Positions 8,476 through 16,560 of a stretch of 64,000 nucleotides of DNA are shown piece by piece (within the stretch, counting starts at the first letter, position 1; the number at the start of each line of letters is the position of its first letter). The stretch spans positions 1 to 64,000 of the forward strand of contig NZ_BMYK01000024.1 of NCBI RefSeq assembly GCF_014652235.1. Reading direction: 5' to 3'. Position numbers and translations under genes: made by a program. A model generated the notes under the pieces. That model did not search any database. It was not told the DNA's origin and saw only the letters and a program-made list of their open reading frames with translations. The stretch is from Pseudorhodoferax aquiterrae. Lineage in GTDB: Bacteria > Pseudomonadota > Gammaproteobacteria > Burkholderiales > Burkholderiaceae_C.

Positions 8476-11115
8476 ATGCACCGACATCCCCGCGCCCCCG
8501 CGCGTCCCCTGGCCTCCCCGCTCGCGCAGGCCGCCCGCCAGGCCCTGCTGGCCATGGCCCTGGCCACCGCCGCCCTGCCCGCCGTCCACGCCCAGGACAG
8601 CACCGCGGTGGCGGCCTACAGCGTGCCCGCCGGCCCGCTCGGCGACGCGCTGACCCAGTTCGCCGCGAGCGCGGGCGTGGCTGTGCAGCTGGACGCCAGC
8701 CTGGTGGCCGGCCGCCGCAGCCCCGGCCTGGACGGCCGCGTCGGCGTGCGCGAGGGCTTCGCGCGCCTGCTGGCCGGCAGCGGCCTGGAAGTGCAGGAGC
8801 GCAGCCGCGGCATCTGGGTCTTGCGCCAGGCGAGCAGCGCCGCCGCACCCGCCGCGGCCACGTCCGCCGCCACCACGTCCAGCACCGGTTCGGCGCTGCC
8901 CGAGGTCAAGGTCACGGCCGAGGCCGTGCGCCAGGAGGCCGGCACGCGCACCATCCTGACCGAGGAGGACATGGAGCGCACGGGCGCCACCAGCATCGCC
9001 GACGTGGTGCGCTACCAGCCGCTCGTGGACGTGCCCAGCACCGTGACCGGTGCCACGCGCGGCGCCAGCCGCTACGACCGCAGCGGCACCACCAACTACA
9101 ACATCCGCGGCGTCGAGGGCAACCGCGTCGGCCTGGACGTGGACGGCATCGAGATGCCCGATGCGATCAGCCGCGCGCCGCTCACGGCCCGCTCGGAGGA
9201 CGGCACCTTCGGCATGGGGCGCGACTTCATCGACCCCTACCTGTATTCCTCGATCGACATCCAGTCCGGAACGACCAACTCGCAACGCTCGGCCGGCGGC
9301 ATCGGCGGCGCCGTGAGCTTTCGGAGCAAGTCGCCCGAGGACTACGTCCACGCCGACAAGCCGTTCTACGCGGGCACGCGCATCGGCTACGGCAAGGTCG
9401 ACCGCTCCTGGGCCGAGGGTGTGACCCTGGCCGGCCAGCGCGGCGACCTGGGTGTGCTGCTGGCCTACTCGCGCCGCGACGGCAAGGAGGCCGAGAACCA
9501 TCCCAGCACCGACAGGATTCGCGTGGCGCCGCAGGACTGGCATTCCGACGCGCTGCTGCTCAAGGGCCAGCTGCGCCTGAACCCCGAGCACCGGCTGGAA
9601 CTGTCGGCCGACCTGTACCGCCGGCAGAACGACTCCCGCTTCGACAGCTGGGACACCAACGGCGCCGCCGTCACCGGCAGGTCGGTGCAGGACGCCCGCA
9701 CCCGGCGCGACACCGTGTCCGCCTCCCACCTCTGGACGCCCGGTGCAGGAGGCCTCGTCGACCGGCTCGACACCCGGCTATACGTGCAGAACACCGACAT
9801 GGACGACGTGACCGACACGGTGGCGCTGGCCACGGGCGCGCTGGTCCGCGAGAGCTCGCAGAACACCACGCACCAGATCGGCTGGTCCAGCGTGGCCGAC
9901 AAGCGCATCGCCAACCATGCGCTCAAGTTCGGGGTGAACTACGCGGTCAACGAGAACGAGCACCCGTTCACCACCGAGCCATCGTCCGCCGGCGCGGCCG
10001 GCCAGCCCTTTCCCGACACGCGCACCGTGCGCATGGGCGCCTTCGTTCAGGACACGATCGACTTCCAGGTCGGTGGCCGCCGCCTGGCCCTGGTGCCGGG
10101 CCTGCGCGTGGACCGCATCGACCCCCGCATCCGCAACACCGGCCGCTTCAACAACGACCGCGTCACGCAGGAGGAGCTGGAAGAGATGTACGGCAAGGCG
10201 CCGGCGAGCACCATCGTCAGCCCCAGCCTGGCGCTGCTCTACGACGTGCAGCCCGACCTGACCGCCTATGTGCAATGGAAGCGCAGCGGCCGCGCGCCCA
10301 CCAACAGCGAGATCTTCGGCTACTGGAACAGCGGTGGCGGCAGCTACGCGCTGCTGGGCGACCGCAACCTCAAGGAAGAGACCAGCAACGCCTTCGACAT
10401 CGGCCTGAAAGGTTCGCCGGTGCCGGGCGTCACCTTAGCCGGCTCGGTCTTCTACACGCAGTACAAGGACTTCATCTCCTACACGCGCTACACGCGCGCC
10501 AACAACCCCGAGAAGTTCGTCAACATCCAGGACAGCCTGTCCATCCTGTACCAGGCCACCAACCGCGACGAAGCCCACATCTACGGCACCGAGATCAGCG
10601 CGCGGCTCGACCACGGCACCTGGTCCCCGTCGGTGCGCGGCCTGTACAGCATCTGGGCGCTGGGCTACAGCAAGGGAAAGTCGAAGTCCAACTACGCGGG
10701 TGACGAGGATGTGGACCTGGACACCGTGCAGCCGGGCAAGGCCATCGTGGGCGTGGGCTACGACGCGCCCCAGAAGGCCTGGGGCCTGAACCTCATGGGC
10801 ACCTTCGTGCGGGGCAAGCAGGCCATCGCCACCAACCGCCAGTCCTTCAGCAACAACCCGGGCGCCGAATTGAGCGATTCGACGGTCACGCTGTTCCGGG
10901 TGCCCGGCTTTGCACGCTTCGACATCGCCGGCTACTGGCGCGTGAGCAAGAACGTGCGCCTGAACGCCAGCATCTTCAACCTGACCGACAAGCGCTACTG
11001 GTCGTACGCCAACACCCGCAACCTGCAGCCGGCCAACGCGCGCGACCTCCACCAGATCGAAGTGTCCAGCGCACCGGGCCGCACCTACGCGGTCAGCCTG
11101 AACGTGGATTTCTGA
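8476..11115 (+). CDS. TonB-dependent transducer, haemoglobin/transferrin/lactoferrin receptor class
   Basis: An 879-aa outer-membrane receptor. The signal peptide ends near residue 40 (VHAQ), an STN signalling domain at about residues 45-117 (VPAGPLGDALTQFA) talks to FecR, a TonB-box-like LPEVKVTA lies at 141-148, the plug follows to about residue 280 (YNIRGVEGNRVGLDVDGIE), and a beta-barrel ends with an aromatic residue (NVDF). The plug wording and the RAP...RNL region (residues 606-632) match the haem/haemoglobin receptor class with FRAP and NPNL boxes. No histidine lies between these two boxes, whereas classical haem receptors have a ligand His there, so the true ligand may be a ferric complex rather than haem. 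AAAGGAAAG at 8462-8470 is the ribosome-binding site. Confidence 0.92.
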   Translation: MHRHPRAPARPLASPLAQAARQALLAMALATAALPAVHAQDSTAVAAYSVPAGPLGDALTQFAASAGVAVQLDASLVAGRRSPGLDGRVGVREGFARLLAGSGLEVQERSRGIWVLRQASSAAAPAAATSAATTSSTGSALPEVKVTAEAVRQEAGTRTILTEEDMERTGATSIADVVRYQPLVDVPSTVTGATRGASRYDRSGTTNYNIRGVEGNRVGLDVDGIEMPDAISRAPLTARSEDGTFGMGRDFIDPYLYSSIDIQSGTTNSQRSAGGIGGAVSFRSKSPEDYVHADKPFYAGTRIGYGKVDRSWAEGVTLAGQRGDLGVLLAYSRRDGKEAENHPSTDRIRVAPQDWHSDALLLKGQLRLNPEHRLELSADLYRRQNDSRFDSWDTNGAAVTGRSVQDARTRRDTVSASHLWTPGAGGLVDRLDTRLYVQNTDMDDVTDTVALATGALVRESSQNTTHQIGWSSVADKRIANHALKFGVNYAVNENEHPFTTEPSSAGAAGQPFPDTRTVRMGAFVQDTIDFQVGGRRLALVPGLRVDRIDPRIRNTGRFNNDRVTQEELEEMYGKAPASTIVSPSLALLYDVQPDLTAYVQWKRSGRAPTNSEIFGYWNSGGGSYALLGDRNLKEETSNAFDIGLKGSPVPGVTLAGSVFYTQYKDFISYTRYTRANNPEKFVNIQDSLSILYQATNRDEAHIYGTEISARLDHGTWSPSVRGLYSIWALGYSKGKSKSNYAGDEDVDLDTVQPGKAIVGVGYDAPQKAWGLNLMGTFVRGKQAIATNRQSFSNNPGAELSDSTVTLFRVPGFARFDIAGYWRVSKNVRLNASIFNLTDKRYWSYANTRNLQPANARDLHQIEVSSAPGRTYAVSLNVDF

Positions 11116-11140
11116 TTTACCACCCACCTGAAAGACCCTC

Positions 11141-11665
11141 ATGAACAGACCCAACGCATCCGTCCTCGCGGCCCTGGCCGCCGCCATCGTGCTGTCGGCC
11201 TGCGCCGGCGGCCCATCCCGGGCCACTGCCACGGCCCAGAACCAACCCGCACGCCCCGGGGGCGGCCACGGCCTGGACGCCTTCCTGGGCAGCTACGACG
11301 CCAACCGCGACGGCCAGGTCACGCGCGCCGAGTTCGACGCCATCCGCCTGCAGCGCTTCCAGGCCGCCGACACCAATGGCGACGGCTGGCTGAGCGAGGC
11401 CGAGTACGTGGCCGAATACGAAGGCCGCCTCAAGCGCCAGTACTTCGACACCGGCCGCCAGCCCGACGCCGCCTACGAGAACAACATCAAGCAGGCGCAC
11501 GTGCGCTTCGGCATCGTCAACCGCGCGCGCGACGGCCAGTTCACCTGGGCCGAGGACCAGGCGATTGCCGACAAGACCTTCACGGGCCTGGACAGCAACG
11601 GCGACGGCATCGTCTCCAGGGCCGACCCGCAGCGCCCGCGCGAACAACGTGCCGGCAACGACTGA
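11141..11665 (+). CDS. EF-hand lipoprotein
   Basis: A 174-aa predicted lipoprotein with lipobox LSAC and lipidated Cys21. Three EF-hand loops are visible: residues 53-64 (DANRDGQVTRAE), 77-88 (DTNGDGWLSEAE) and 151-162 (DSNGDGIVSRAD), the last ending in Asp instead of the usual Glu; a degenerate fourth loop (NRARDGQFTWAE) lies between. It therefore should bind Ca2+ or a similar divalent metal in the periplasm. It starts 25 bases after the receptor stop and ends 10 bases before the DUF2271 gene, so it belongs to the receptor operon. Its role there is unknown; metal sensing or stabilising an outer-membrane-associated complex are possible inferences. Confidence 0.88.
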   Translation: MNRPNASVLAALAAAIVLSACAGGPSRATATAQNQPARPGGGHGLDAFLGSYDANRDGQVTRAEFDAIRLQRFQAADTNGDGWLSEAEYVAEYEGRLKRQYFDTGRQPDAAYENNIKQAHVRFGIVNRARDGQFTWAEDQAIADKTFTGLDSNGDGIVSRADPQRPREQRAGND

Positions 11666-11675
11666 GCCTCGCGCC

Positions 11676-12209
11676 ATGGCACCCGCCCCCCCGCGCAACG
11701 CCTGGCTCGCCGGCGCGGCCCTGACCTTGGCCGCAGGGCCGGCCGCGGCAGCCTCGCTGACTCTGCAGCTCACATTGCCGCCCATCGACACCGCCGCCTA
11801 CTACCGGCCCTACCTGGCCGCCTGGATCGAGCAGGCCGGCGGGGACAAGGCCGTGGTCGGCACGCTGGCCGTCTGGTACGACACCCGGTTGCGTGACAAC
11901 GGCGGCCGTGGCTGGCTGCGCAACCTGCGCAGCTGGTGGCGCGTGGCGGGCGAGCAGCTCGCGCTGCCGGCCGACGGCGTCAGCGGCGCCACGCGCCCGG
12001 CCGGCACCCACACGCTGCAGTTCAGCGACGCCAGCGGCGCGCTGGCCGGCCTGCCGGCCGGCCACTACCAGCTGGCCATCGAGGTCGCGCGCGAGAAAGG
12101 TGGGCGCGAACTGCTGCGCCTGCCGTTCGCCTGGGGCGGCGGCGCGCACAGCGCCGAGGCCCAGGGCAGCAAGGAACTCGGCCCCGTCCATCTGCGCGTC
12201 GCGCCGTGA
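11676..12209 (+). CDS. DUF2271 exported protein with an ApbE flavinylation motif
   Basis: A 177-aa exported protein: signal peptide at about residues 9-26 (WLAGAALTLAAGPAAAA), then a DUF2271 beta-sandwich-type domain with several tryptophans (WYDTRLRDNGG, WLRNLRSWWRV). Residues 100-106 read DGVSGAT, which matches the ApbE target motif known from NqrC, RnfG and related proteins (Asp, two residues, Ser-Gly-Ala-Thr/Ser), so Thr106 is predicted to carry covalently linked FMN. The ATG at 11676 begins the signal peptide. An ApbE gene lies three genes downstream in the same operon. The likely role is a periplasmic one-electron carrier that takes electrons from the PepSY membrane protein (inference). 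Confidence 0.87.
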   Translation: MAPAPPRNAWLAGAALTLAAGPAAAASLTLQLTLPPIDTAAYYRPYLAAWIEQAGGDKAVVGTLAVWYDTRLRDNGGRGWLRNLRSWWRVAGEQLALPADGVSGATRPAGTHTLQFSDASGALAGLPAGHYQLAIEVAREKGGRELLRLPFAWGGGAHSAEAQGSKELGPVHLRVAP

Positions 12210-12232
12210 ACACCACACCAGGAACATCCACC

Positions 12233-13372
12233 ATGAAATCCATCCTCTCCTTCTCCCTGGCCGTGCTGGCCGCCGCCACCATGACGGCCTGCGGCACCCA
12301 GGCCCCGGTCGCCACGCCCAACGCGCCCTTCCAGGCCGTGCAGGCGGCGCAGATCCAGCGCGCCGCCCTGGCGCCCTCGCTCTACGAGCTGGCCTACTCG
12401 GCCCGCCAGAACGCCGTGTTCGTGGCCTCCTCGGGCGGCTTCGGCGATGGCGCCGGCCCGAGCAAGGTGCTGCGCCTGGATCCCCAAACCCTGGCCGTGC
12501 AGGCCGAGATCGCGCTGCCGCTGCGCGGCTTCGGCGTGGTGCTGGACGATGCCGCCCACCGGCTCTACGTGGGCAACACCACCGAGGGCTCGGTCACCGT
12601 GGTCGACACGGCCAGCAACCAGGTCGTCAAGACCGTGGCGCTGATGGACAAGGTCCAGGGCGCGGACGGCAAGCAGAAGTTCCCGCACCACTTGCGCGAG
12701 CTCTTGCTCGACCCCGACAACGGCCGCCTGTACGCGCCGGGCCTCTCCTCGGACGGCAGCGCGCTGTACGTGATGAACACGCGCACGCTGGCGCTGGAGA
12801 AGGTCGTTCCGGGCCTGGGCGCCGTCGCCACCGGCATCGCGCTGGACGCCGCCGACAACCGCCTGTTCGTCTCCAACCTGCGCGGCGGCTTGGTCGAGAT
12901 CGACACGCGCACCCTGGCCATCACCAAGCGCCACACCCCGGGCGCCGACCAGGTGCTGAACCTGGCCTACGACGCGCAGGCCAAGCGCCTGTACGGCACC
13001 GACCAGGGTCTGGCCAGCATCAGCGAGCGCCGCCAGAAGGCCGAGCCCGGCTTCGTGCCCACGCCGGGCAACCGCGTCGTCGTGCTCGACCCCGCCACGG
13101 CGCGCATCATGGCCAGCCTGCCCACCGGCGAGGGGCCGATCGCGCCGCTGCTGGACGCCCCGCGCCAGCGCCTGTACGTGAGCAACCGCGGCGGCGGCAG
13201 CCTCAGCGTGTTCGACACCGCCAGCGGCCAGCTGCTGCAGACCATCGCCCTGCCCTCGCACCCGAACAGCCTCGCGCTGGACAGCCGCCGCAACGTGCTC
13301 TACGTGACCGTCAAGAACGGCCGCAACGACGCCAAAGGCAGCAACGAGAGCGTGGTGCGCATCGCGTTGTGA
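12233..13372 (+). CDS. YncE-like beta-propeller lipoprotein
   Basis: A 379-aa lipoprotein: lipobox MTAC with Cys20, then a seven-bladed-propeller-type repeat series. Blade-like repeats recur about every 45 residues: DPQTLAVQAEIALP, DTASNQVVKTVAL, NTRTLALEKVV, DTRTLAITKRH, DPATARIMASLP and DTASGQLLQTIALP, each preceded by RLYV/RLFV strands. This is the YncE/PQQ-like (YVTN) family; E. coli YncE is an iron-regulated periplasmic propeller of unknown role that binds DNA in vitro. It lies 23 bases after DUF2271 and its stop overlaps the PepSY start (GTGA), so it belongs to the same iron-type operon. Enzymatic activity is not evident. Confidence 0.87.
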   Translation: MKSILSFSLAVLAAATMTACGTQAPVATPNAPFQAVQAAQIQRAALAPSLYELAYSARQNAVFVASSGGFGDGAGPSKVLRLDPQTLAVQAEIALPLRGFGVVLDDAAHRLYVGNTTEGSVTVVDTASNQVVKTVALMDKVQGADGKQKFPHHLRELLLDPDNGRLYAPGLSSDGSALYVMNTRTLALEKVVPGLGAVATGIALDAADNRLFVSNLRGGLVEIDTRTLAITKRHTPGADQVLNLAYDAQAKRLYGTDQGLASISERRQKAEPGFVPTPGNRVVVLDPATARIMASLPTGEGPIAPLLDAPRQRLYVSNRGGGSLSVFDTASGQLLQTIALPSHPNSLALDSRRNVLYVTVKNGRNDAKGSNESVVRIAL

Positions 13373-13977
13373 CGCGCGCGTTCTGGCTGCGCCAGCTGCA
13401 CAGCTGGCACTGGATCTCCGCCGCGCTGAGCCTGACCGGCATGCTGCTGTTCGCCGTGACGGGCCTCACGCTCAACCACGCCGCCAGCCTGTCGGCCAGC
13501 CCCAGCCGGCAGGAGCGCCAGGCCGAGGTGCCCGCCCGGGTGCAGGCCGCGCTGCAGGCGCTGCCCGAGGGCGGCGACACGCCCGTCCCGCCGGCCCTGG
13601 CGCGCTGGGCCGCCGACGCCTTCGCCATCGACATCGCCAGCCTGCCGGCCGAGGTCGATGGCGATGCGGTCTTCATCACCGTGCCGCGGCCCGGCGGCGA
13701 AGGCACGCTGCGCCTGGACCGCGCCACGGCCAGCGCCCGCTACACCGCCACCAGCCGCGGCTGGGTGGCCTACTTCAACGACCTGCACAAGGGCCGCAAC
13801 GCGGGCCAGGTCTGGTTCTGGTTCATCGATGGCATGGCGGCCAGTTGCATCGTGTTCACGCTGACCGGCTTCGCGCTGCTCTGGATGCACGGCCGCGCCC
13901 GGCCCTTCACCTGGCCGCTGACCGGGCTGAGCCTGCTGGCGCCGGTGCTGATCGCGCTGCTGTTCGTGCATGGCTGA
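13369..13977 (+). CDS. PepSY-associated transmembrane protein
   Basis: A 202-aa inner-membrane protein of the PepSY TM family. It starts with WLRQLHSWHWISAALSLTG and a first span at about residues 15-36, continues with a periplasmic PepSY-like domain (EGTLRLDRATASARYT, GWVAYFNDLHKGRNAG), a second span at about 148-172 and a third at 183-200. His11, His14, His37, His140 and His174 lie near the membrane faces and could ligate b-type haem, as suggested for related electron-transfer proteins. The GTG start at 13369 overlaps the preceding stop, and the 3' end overlaps apbE by 8 bases. Its position between a cytosolic-type flavoreductase and a flavinylated periplasmic protein suggests transmembrane electron transfer. 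Confidence 0.88.
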   Translation: MTRAFWLRQLHSWHWISAALSLTGMLLFAVTGLTLNHAASLSASPSRQERQAEVPARVQAALQALPEGGDTPVPPALARWAADAFAIDIASLPAEVDGDAVFITVPRPGGEGTLRLDRATASARYTATSRGWVAYFNDLHKGRNAGQVWFWFIDGMAASCIVFTLTGFALLWMHGRARPFTWPLTGLSLLAPVLIALLFVHG

Positions 13978-14974
13978 GAACGTCTTCGTGCCGGTCGTGG
14001 CCGAACTGGAGCCGCCCGCCGTGCCCGCACCCGGCTGGCCGCTGCACCGCCTGGCCGGCACCACCATGGGCACGCACTGGTCGGTGCAGGCCTATGCGCC
14101 ACCCGGCGTGCGCGCCGAACGCCTGCACGCCGCCACCGTGCGCGAGCTCGACCATGCGGTCGCGCTGTTCAGCACCTGGCATGCGCACAGCGAGGTGGCC
14201 CGCTGCAACGCCGCACCGGCCGGCAGCTGGCGCTTCTCGCCCGCGTGCTGGGCGCTCGTGGCCGACAGCCTGGCCTGGGCCGAGGCCAGCGGCGGCGCGG
14301 TCGATCCCACGCTGGGCGCGCTGGTGGACCTGTGGGGCTTCGGCCCCGGTGGGCCGCGCCCCGCGCACGCCCCGCTGCCCACCCGGGACGAGATCGCCAC
14401 CGCCCTGCAGGCCAGCGGGTGGCAGCGCGTGCGGCTTGACGCCGCGCAGCGCACGCTGCACAAGCCGGCCGGGCTGCGGCTGGATTTCAGTGGCATCGCC
14501 AAGGGCTGGGCCGTGGACCGGGTTTCGGCCCGGCTGGAGCGCGAGGGCGCACGCGCCCACCTCGTGGAGGTCGGCGGCGAACTCAAGGCGCGCGGCCTCA
14601 AACCCGACCTGCAGCCCTGGTGGGTGGCGCTGGAGGGCGGACCGCGCAGCCTGCTCGCGCTGATCGACATGGCCGTGGCGACCTCGGGTGACGCCCACCG
14701 GCACTTCGCACACGGCGGCAGGCGCTACGCCCACACCATCGATGGCCGCGCCGGCCGGCCCGTGGCGCATGGCACCACGGCCGTCACCGTGCTGCATGCC
14801 GATGCTGCGCAGGCCGACGCGCAGGCCACGGCACTGACCGTGCTGGCGCCAGCCCAGGCCTTGGCCTGGGCCGATCGGCAAGGCCTGGCCGCCCTGATCA
14901 CGCTGCGCAGCGACGACGGGCTGCAGCAGTGCATGAGCCGCGCCATGGCCGCCATGCTGGAGCGCGGCGCTTGA
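13970..14974 (+). CDS. apbE: FAD:protein FMN transferase
   Basis: A 334-aa ApbE-family enzyme that transfers FMN from FAD to a Thr/Ser of target proteins, using Mg2+. Key motifs: TTMGTHWSV (residues 31-39), VDPTLGALVDLWGF (111-124), DFSGIAKGWAVD (172-183), VGGELKARG (201-209), ATSGD (237-241), HTIDGRAGRPV (256-265) and ADAQATAL (282-289), which supplies the metal-binding Asp283. Unusually, there is no signal peptide or lipobox, and the frame is closed by a TGA at 13949, so no longer start exists; most characterised ApbE enzymes are exported. Its ATG overlaps the PepSY gene by 8 bases, and the flavoreductase start overlaps its stop. The DUF2271 protein upstream is the obvious substrate. Confidence 0.93.
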   Translation: MAENVFVPVVAELEPPAVPAPGWPLHRLAGTTMGTHWSVQAYAPPGVRAERLHAATVRELDHAVALFSTWHAHSEVARCNAAPAGSWRFSPACWALVADSLAWAEASGGAVDPTLGALVDLWGFGPGGPRPAHAPLPTRDEIATALQASGWQRVRLDAAQRTLHKPAGLRLDFSGIAKGWAVDRVSARLEREGARAHLVEVGGELKARGLKPDLQPWWVALEGGPRSLLALIDMAVATSGDAHRHFAHGGRRYAHTIDGRAGRPVAHGTTAVTVLHADAAQADAQATALTVLAPAQALAWADRQGLAALITLRSDDGLQQCMSRAMAAMLERGA

Positions 14975-16329
14975 CAGCCGACCCGGCACGCTGGGCCTGG
15001 GCCTGGCTGGCCTGCGCCGCCTGGCTCGGCCTGCTGGTGCCGCCGCTGCATCAGCAGTGGCGCACCTGGCGCAACACACGAACCGTGTCGGCCGGGGCGC
15101 CACTGCTGATCGCCTACGCCAGCCAGAGCGGCTTCGGCGCACAGCTGGCCCACGACCTCGCCTGCACCCTGGCCGCGCACGGCTGCCCGGCCCAGGCCCT
15201 GCCGTTGCAGCGCATCCGCGCCGAAGACCTCGCCGCGTCCGAACGCATGCTGTTCATCGCCAGCACCACGGGCGAAGGCGACGCGCCCGACAACGCGGGC
15301 GCCTTCGTCACGCGCGTGATGCAAGGCGCGCACCGGCTGCAGCGATTGCAGTACGGTCTGCTGGCGCTGGGCGACAGCCGCTACGCCGGCTTCTGCCGTT
15401 TCGGCCGCGAACTCGACGCCTGGCTGCGCGCCGCGGGCGCCACGCCGGCCTTCGCGCGCGTCGAGGCCGATGGCGGCAACACCGCGGCGCTGGCCAGCTG
15501 GGCGCAGGCCGTCGCGCAGTTCACAGGCAGCAGCCCGAACGCCGCCGCCAGCGCCTCGGCCATCCAGCGCTGGGCGCTTGCGCAGCGCAGCCTGCTCAAT
15601 CCCGGCAGCCCCGGAGCGCCGATCCACCGCATCGTGCTGCAACCGCTGGACCCGGCCCCGCACTGGCAGGCCGGCGACATCGCCCGCATCCACCTGCCCG
15701 GCCAGCCCGTCGCCTGGCGCGACTACACGCTGGCCTCGCTGCCGCATGAGGGCGAGATCCAGCTGCTCGTGCGCGAAGCCCGGCGCACCGACGGCCAGCG
15801 TGGCCTGGGCTCGGGCTGGCTGGGCCATGGCCTGGCCATCGGCGGCGAGGTCCGCGTGCAGATCCGCCGCAACAGCGGCTTCCATGGCCCTGAAGCGACC
15901 GCGCCCCTGGTGCTGATCGGCAACGGCACGGGTCTGGCGGGCCTGGCCGTGCACCTCAAGGAACGCGAACACGCGCAGCGGGCCGGCCTGGCCATCGGCC
16001 CGGCCTGGTTGCTGTTCGGCGAGCGCACGCACGGCAGCGATGCGCTGTGCGATGCCGCACTGCAAGCCTGGCTGGCCAGCGGCGTGCTGCAGCGGCTGGA
16101 CCGCGCCTTCTCGCGCGATGCCGATGCGTCGTCGCGTTACGTGCAAGACCTGCTGGGCCTGCACGGCGCCTTGCTGCGCGACTGGGTGGCGCGCGGCGCG
16201 GCCCTCTACGTCTGCGGCCAGCGCGAGGGCATGGCGCAGGGCGTGGATGCGGCCCTGCGCGCGCAGCTGGGCGCTGCCGCGCTGGCGCAGCTGGCGGCCG
16301 ACGGGCGCTACCGGCGCGACGTGTACTGA
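14971..16329 (+). CDS. membrane-anchored flavodoxin/NADPH-flavin reductase (sulfite reductase alpha-like)
   Basis: A 452-aa diflavin reductase. A single N-terminal span (about residues 8-25) is followed by a flavodoxin domain with FMN loops SQSGFG (51-56), STTGEGDAPDN (98-108) and LGDSRYAGFCRFG (133-145), then an FAD/NADPH domain with RDYTLAS (from residue 250), GNGTGLAG and CGQREGMAQG and a terminal aromatic Tyr. It is shorter than cytochrome P450 reductase because the connecting domain is reduced. TTG 14971 overlapping the apbE stop (TTGA) is preferred; ATG 14929 would add 14 residues. It would take electrons from NADPH and pass them to the PepSY partner. Its TGA stop is also the left flank of the inverted-repeat element that follows. 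Confidence 0.9.
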   Translation: MTADPARWAWAWLACAAWLGLLVPPLHQQWRTWRNTRTVSAGAPLLIAYASQSGFGAQLAHDLACTLAAHGCPAQALPLQRIRAEDLAASERMLFIASTTGEGDAPDNAGAFVTRVMQGAHRLQRLQYGLLALGDSRYAGFCRFGRELDAWLRAAGATPAFARVEADGGNTAALASWAQAVAQFTGSSPNAAASASAIQRWALAQRSLLNPGSPGAPIHRIVLQPLDPAPHWQAGDIARIHLPGQPVAWRDYTLASLPHEGEIQLLVREARRTDGQRGLGSGWLGHGLAIGGEVRVQIRRNSGFHGPEATAPLVLIGNGTGLAGLAVHLKEREHAQRAGLAIGPAWLLFGERTHGSDALCDAALQAWLASGVLQRLDRAFSRDADASSRYVQDLLGLHGALLRDWVARGAALYVCGQREGMAQGVDAALRAQLGAAALAQLAADGRYRRDVY

Positions 16330-16550
16330 GAACGTGTGAACGAACCGCTCACACCCACGCGAGGCCCCCGATGAGCAGCCGTTTCCATCATGATCGTTGC
16401 GCCCGGGGCCTCGCCCTTCGGGCCGGGGCGCGCCAGGCCGCATGCGGGCGTTGCGGTCCTTGCCCGGCACGAGCCCGAGCGGCGGCCCGCTTCTGTCGCC
16501 TGCGGCCCGCCGCGCCCCGTCGTGGGCGCGATCGGTTCATTCACACGTTC
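16330..16550. mobile_element. MITE-like 221-base element with 30-base terminal inverted repeats
   Basis: The ends at 16330-16359 and 16521-16550 are inverted repeats matching at 26 of 30 positions (first 11 bases GAACGTGTGAA are identical). The element is flanked on each side by TGA (16327-16329 and 16551-16553), consistent with a 3-base target duplication. An inner inverted repeat GCGAGGCCCC/GGGGCCTCGC sits at 16359-16368 and 16405-16414. It carries no convincing ORF, so it would need a transposase from elsewhere. It fills the whole space between two convergent genes, so a large bidirectional terminator structure is the main alternative. Confidence 0.5.
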
Positions 16551-16560
16551 TGAAGCCCGG

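Noticed and set aside
16308-16544. 78-codon minus-strand ORF within the inverted-repeat element
   Set aside because: It has no ribosome-binding site or recognisable motif and overlaps the flavoreductase stop; not a transposase.
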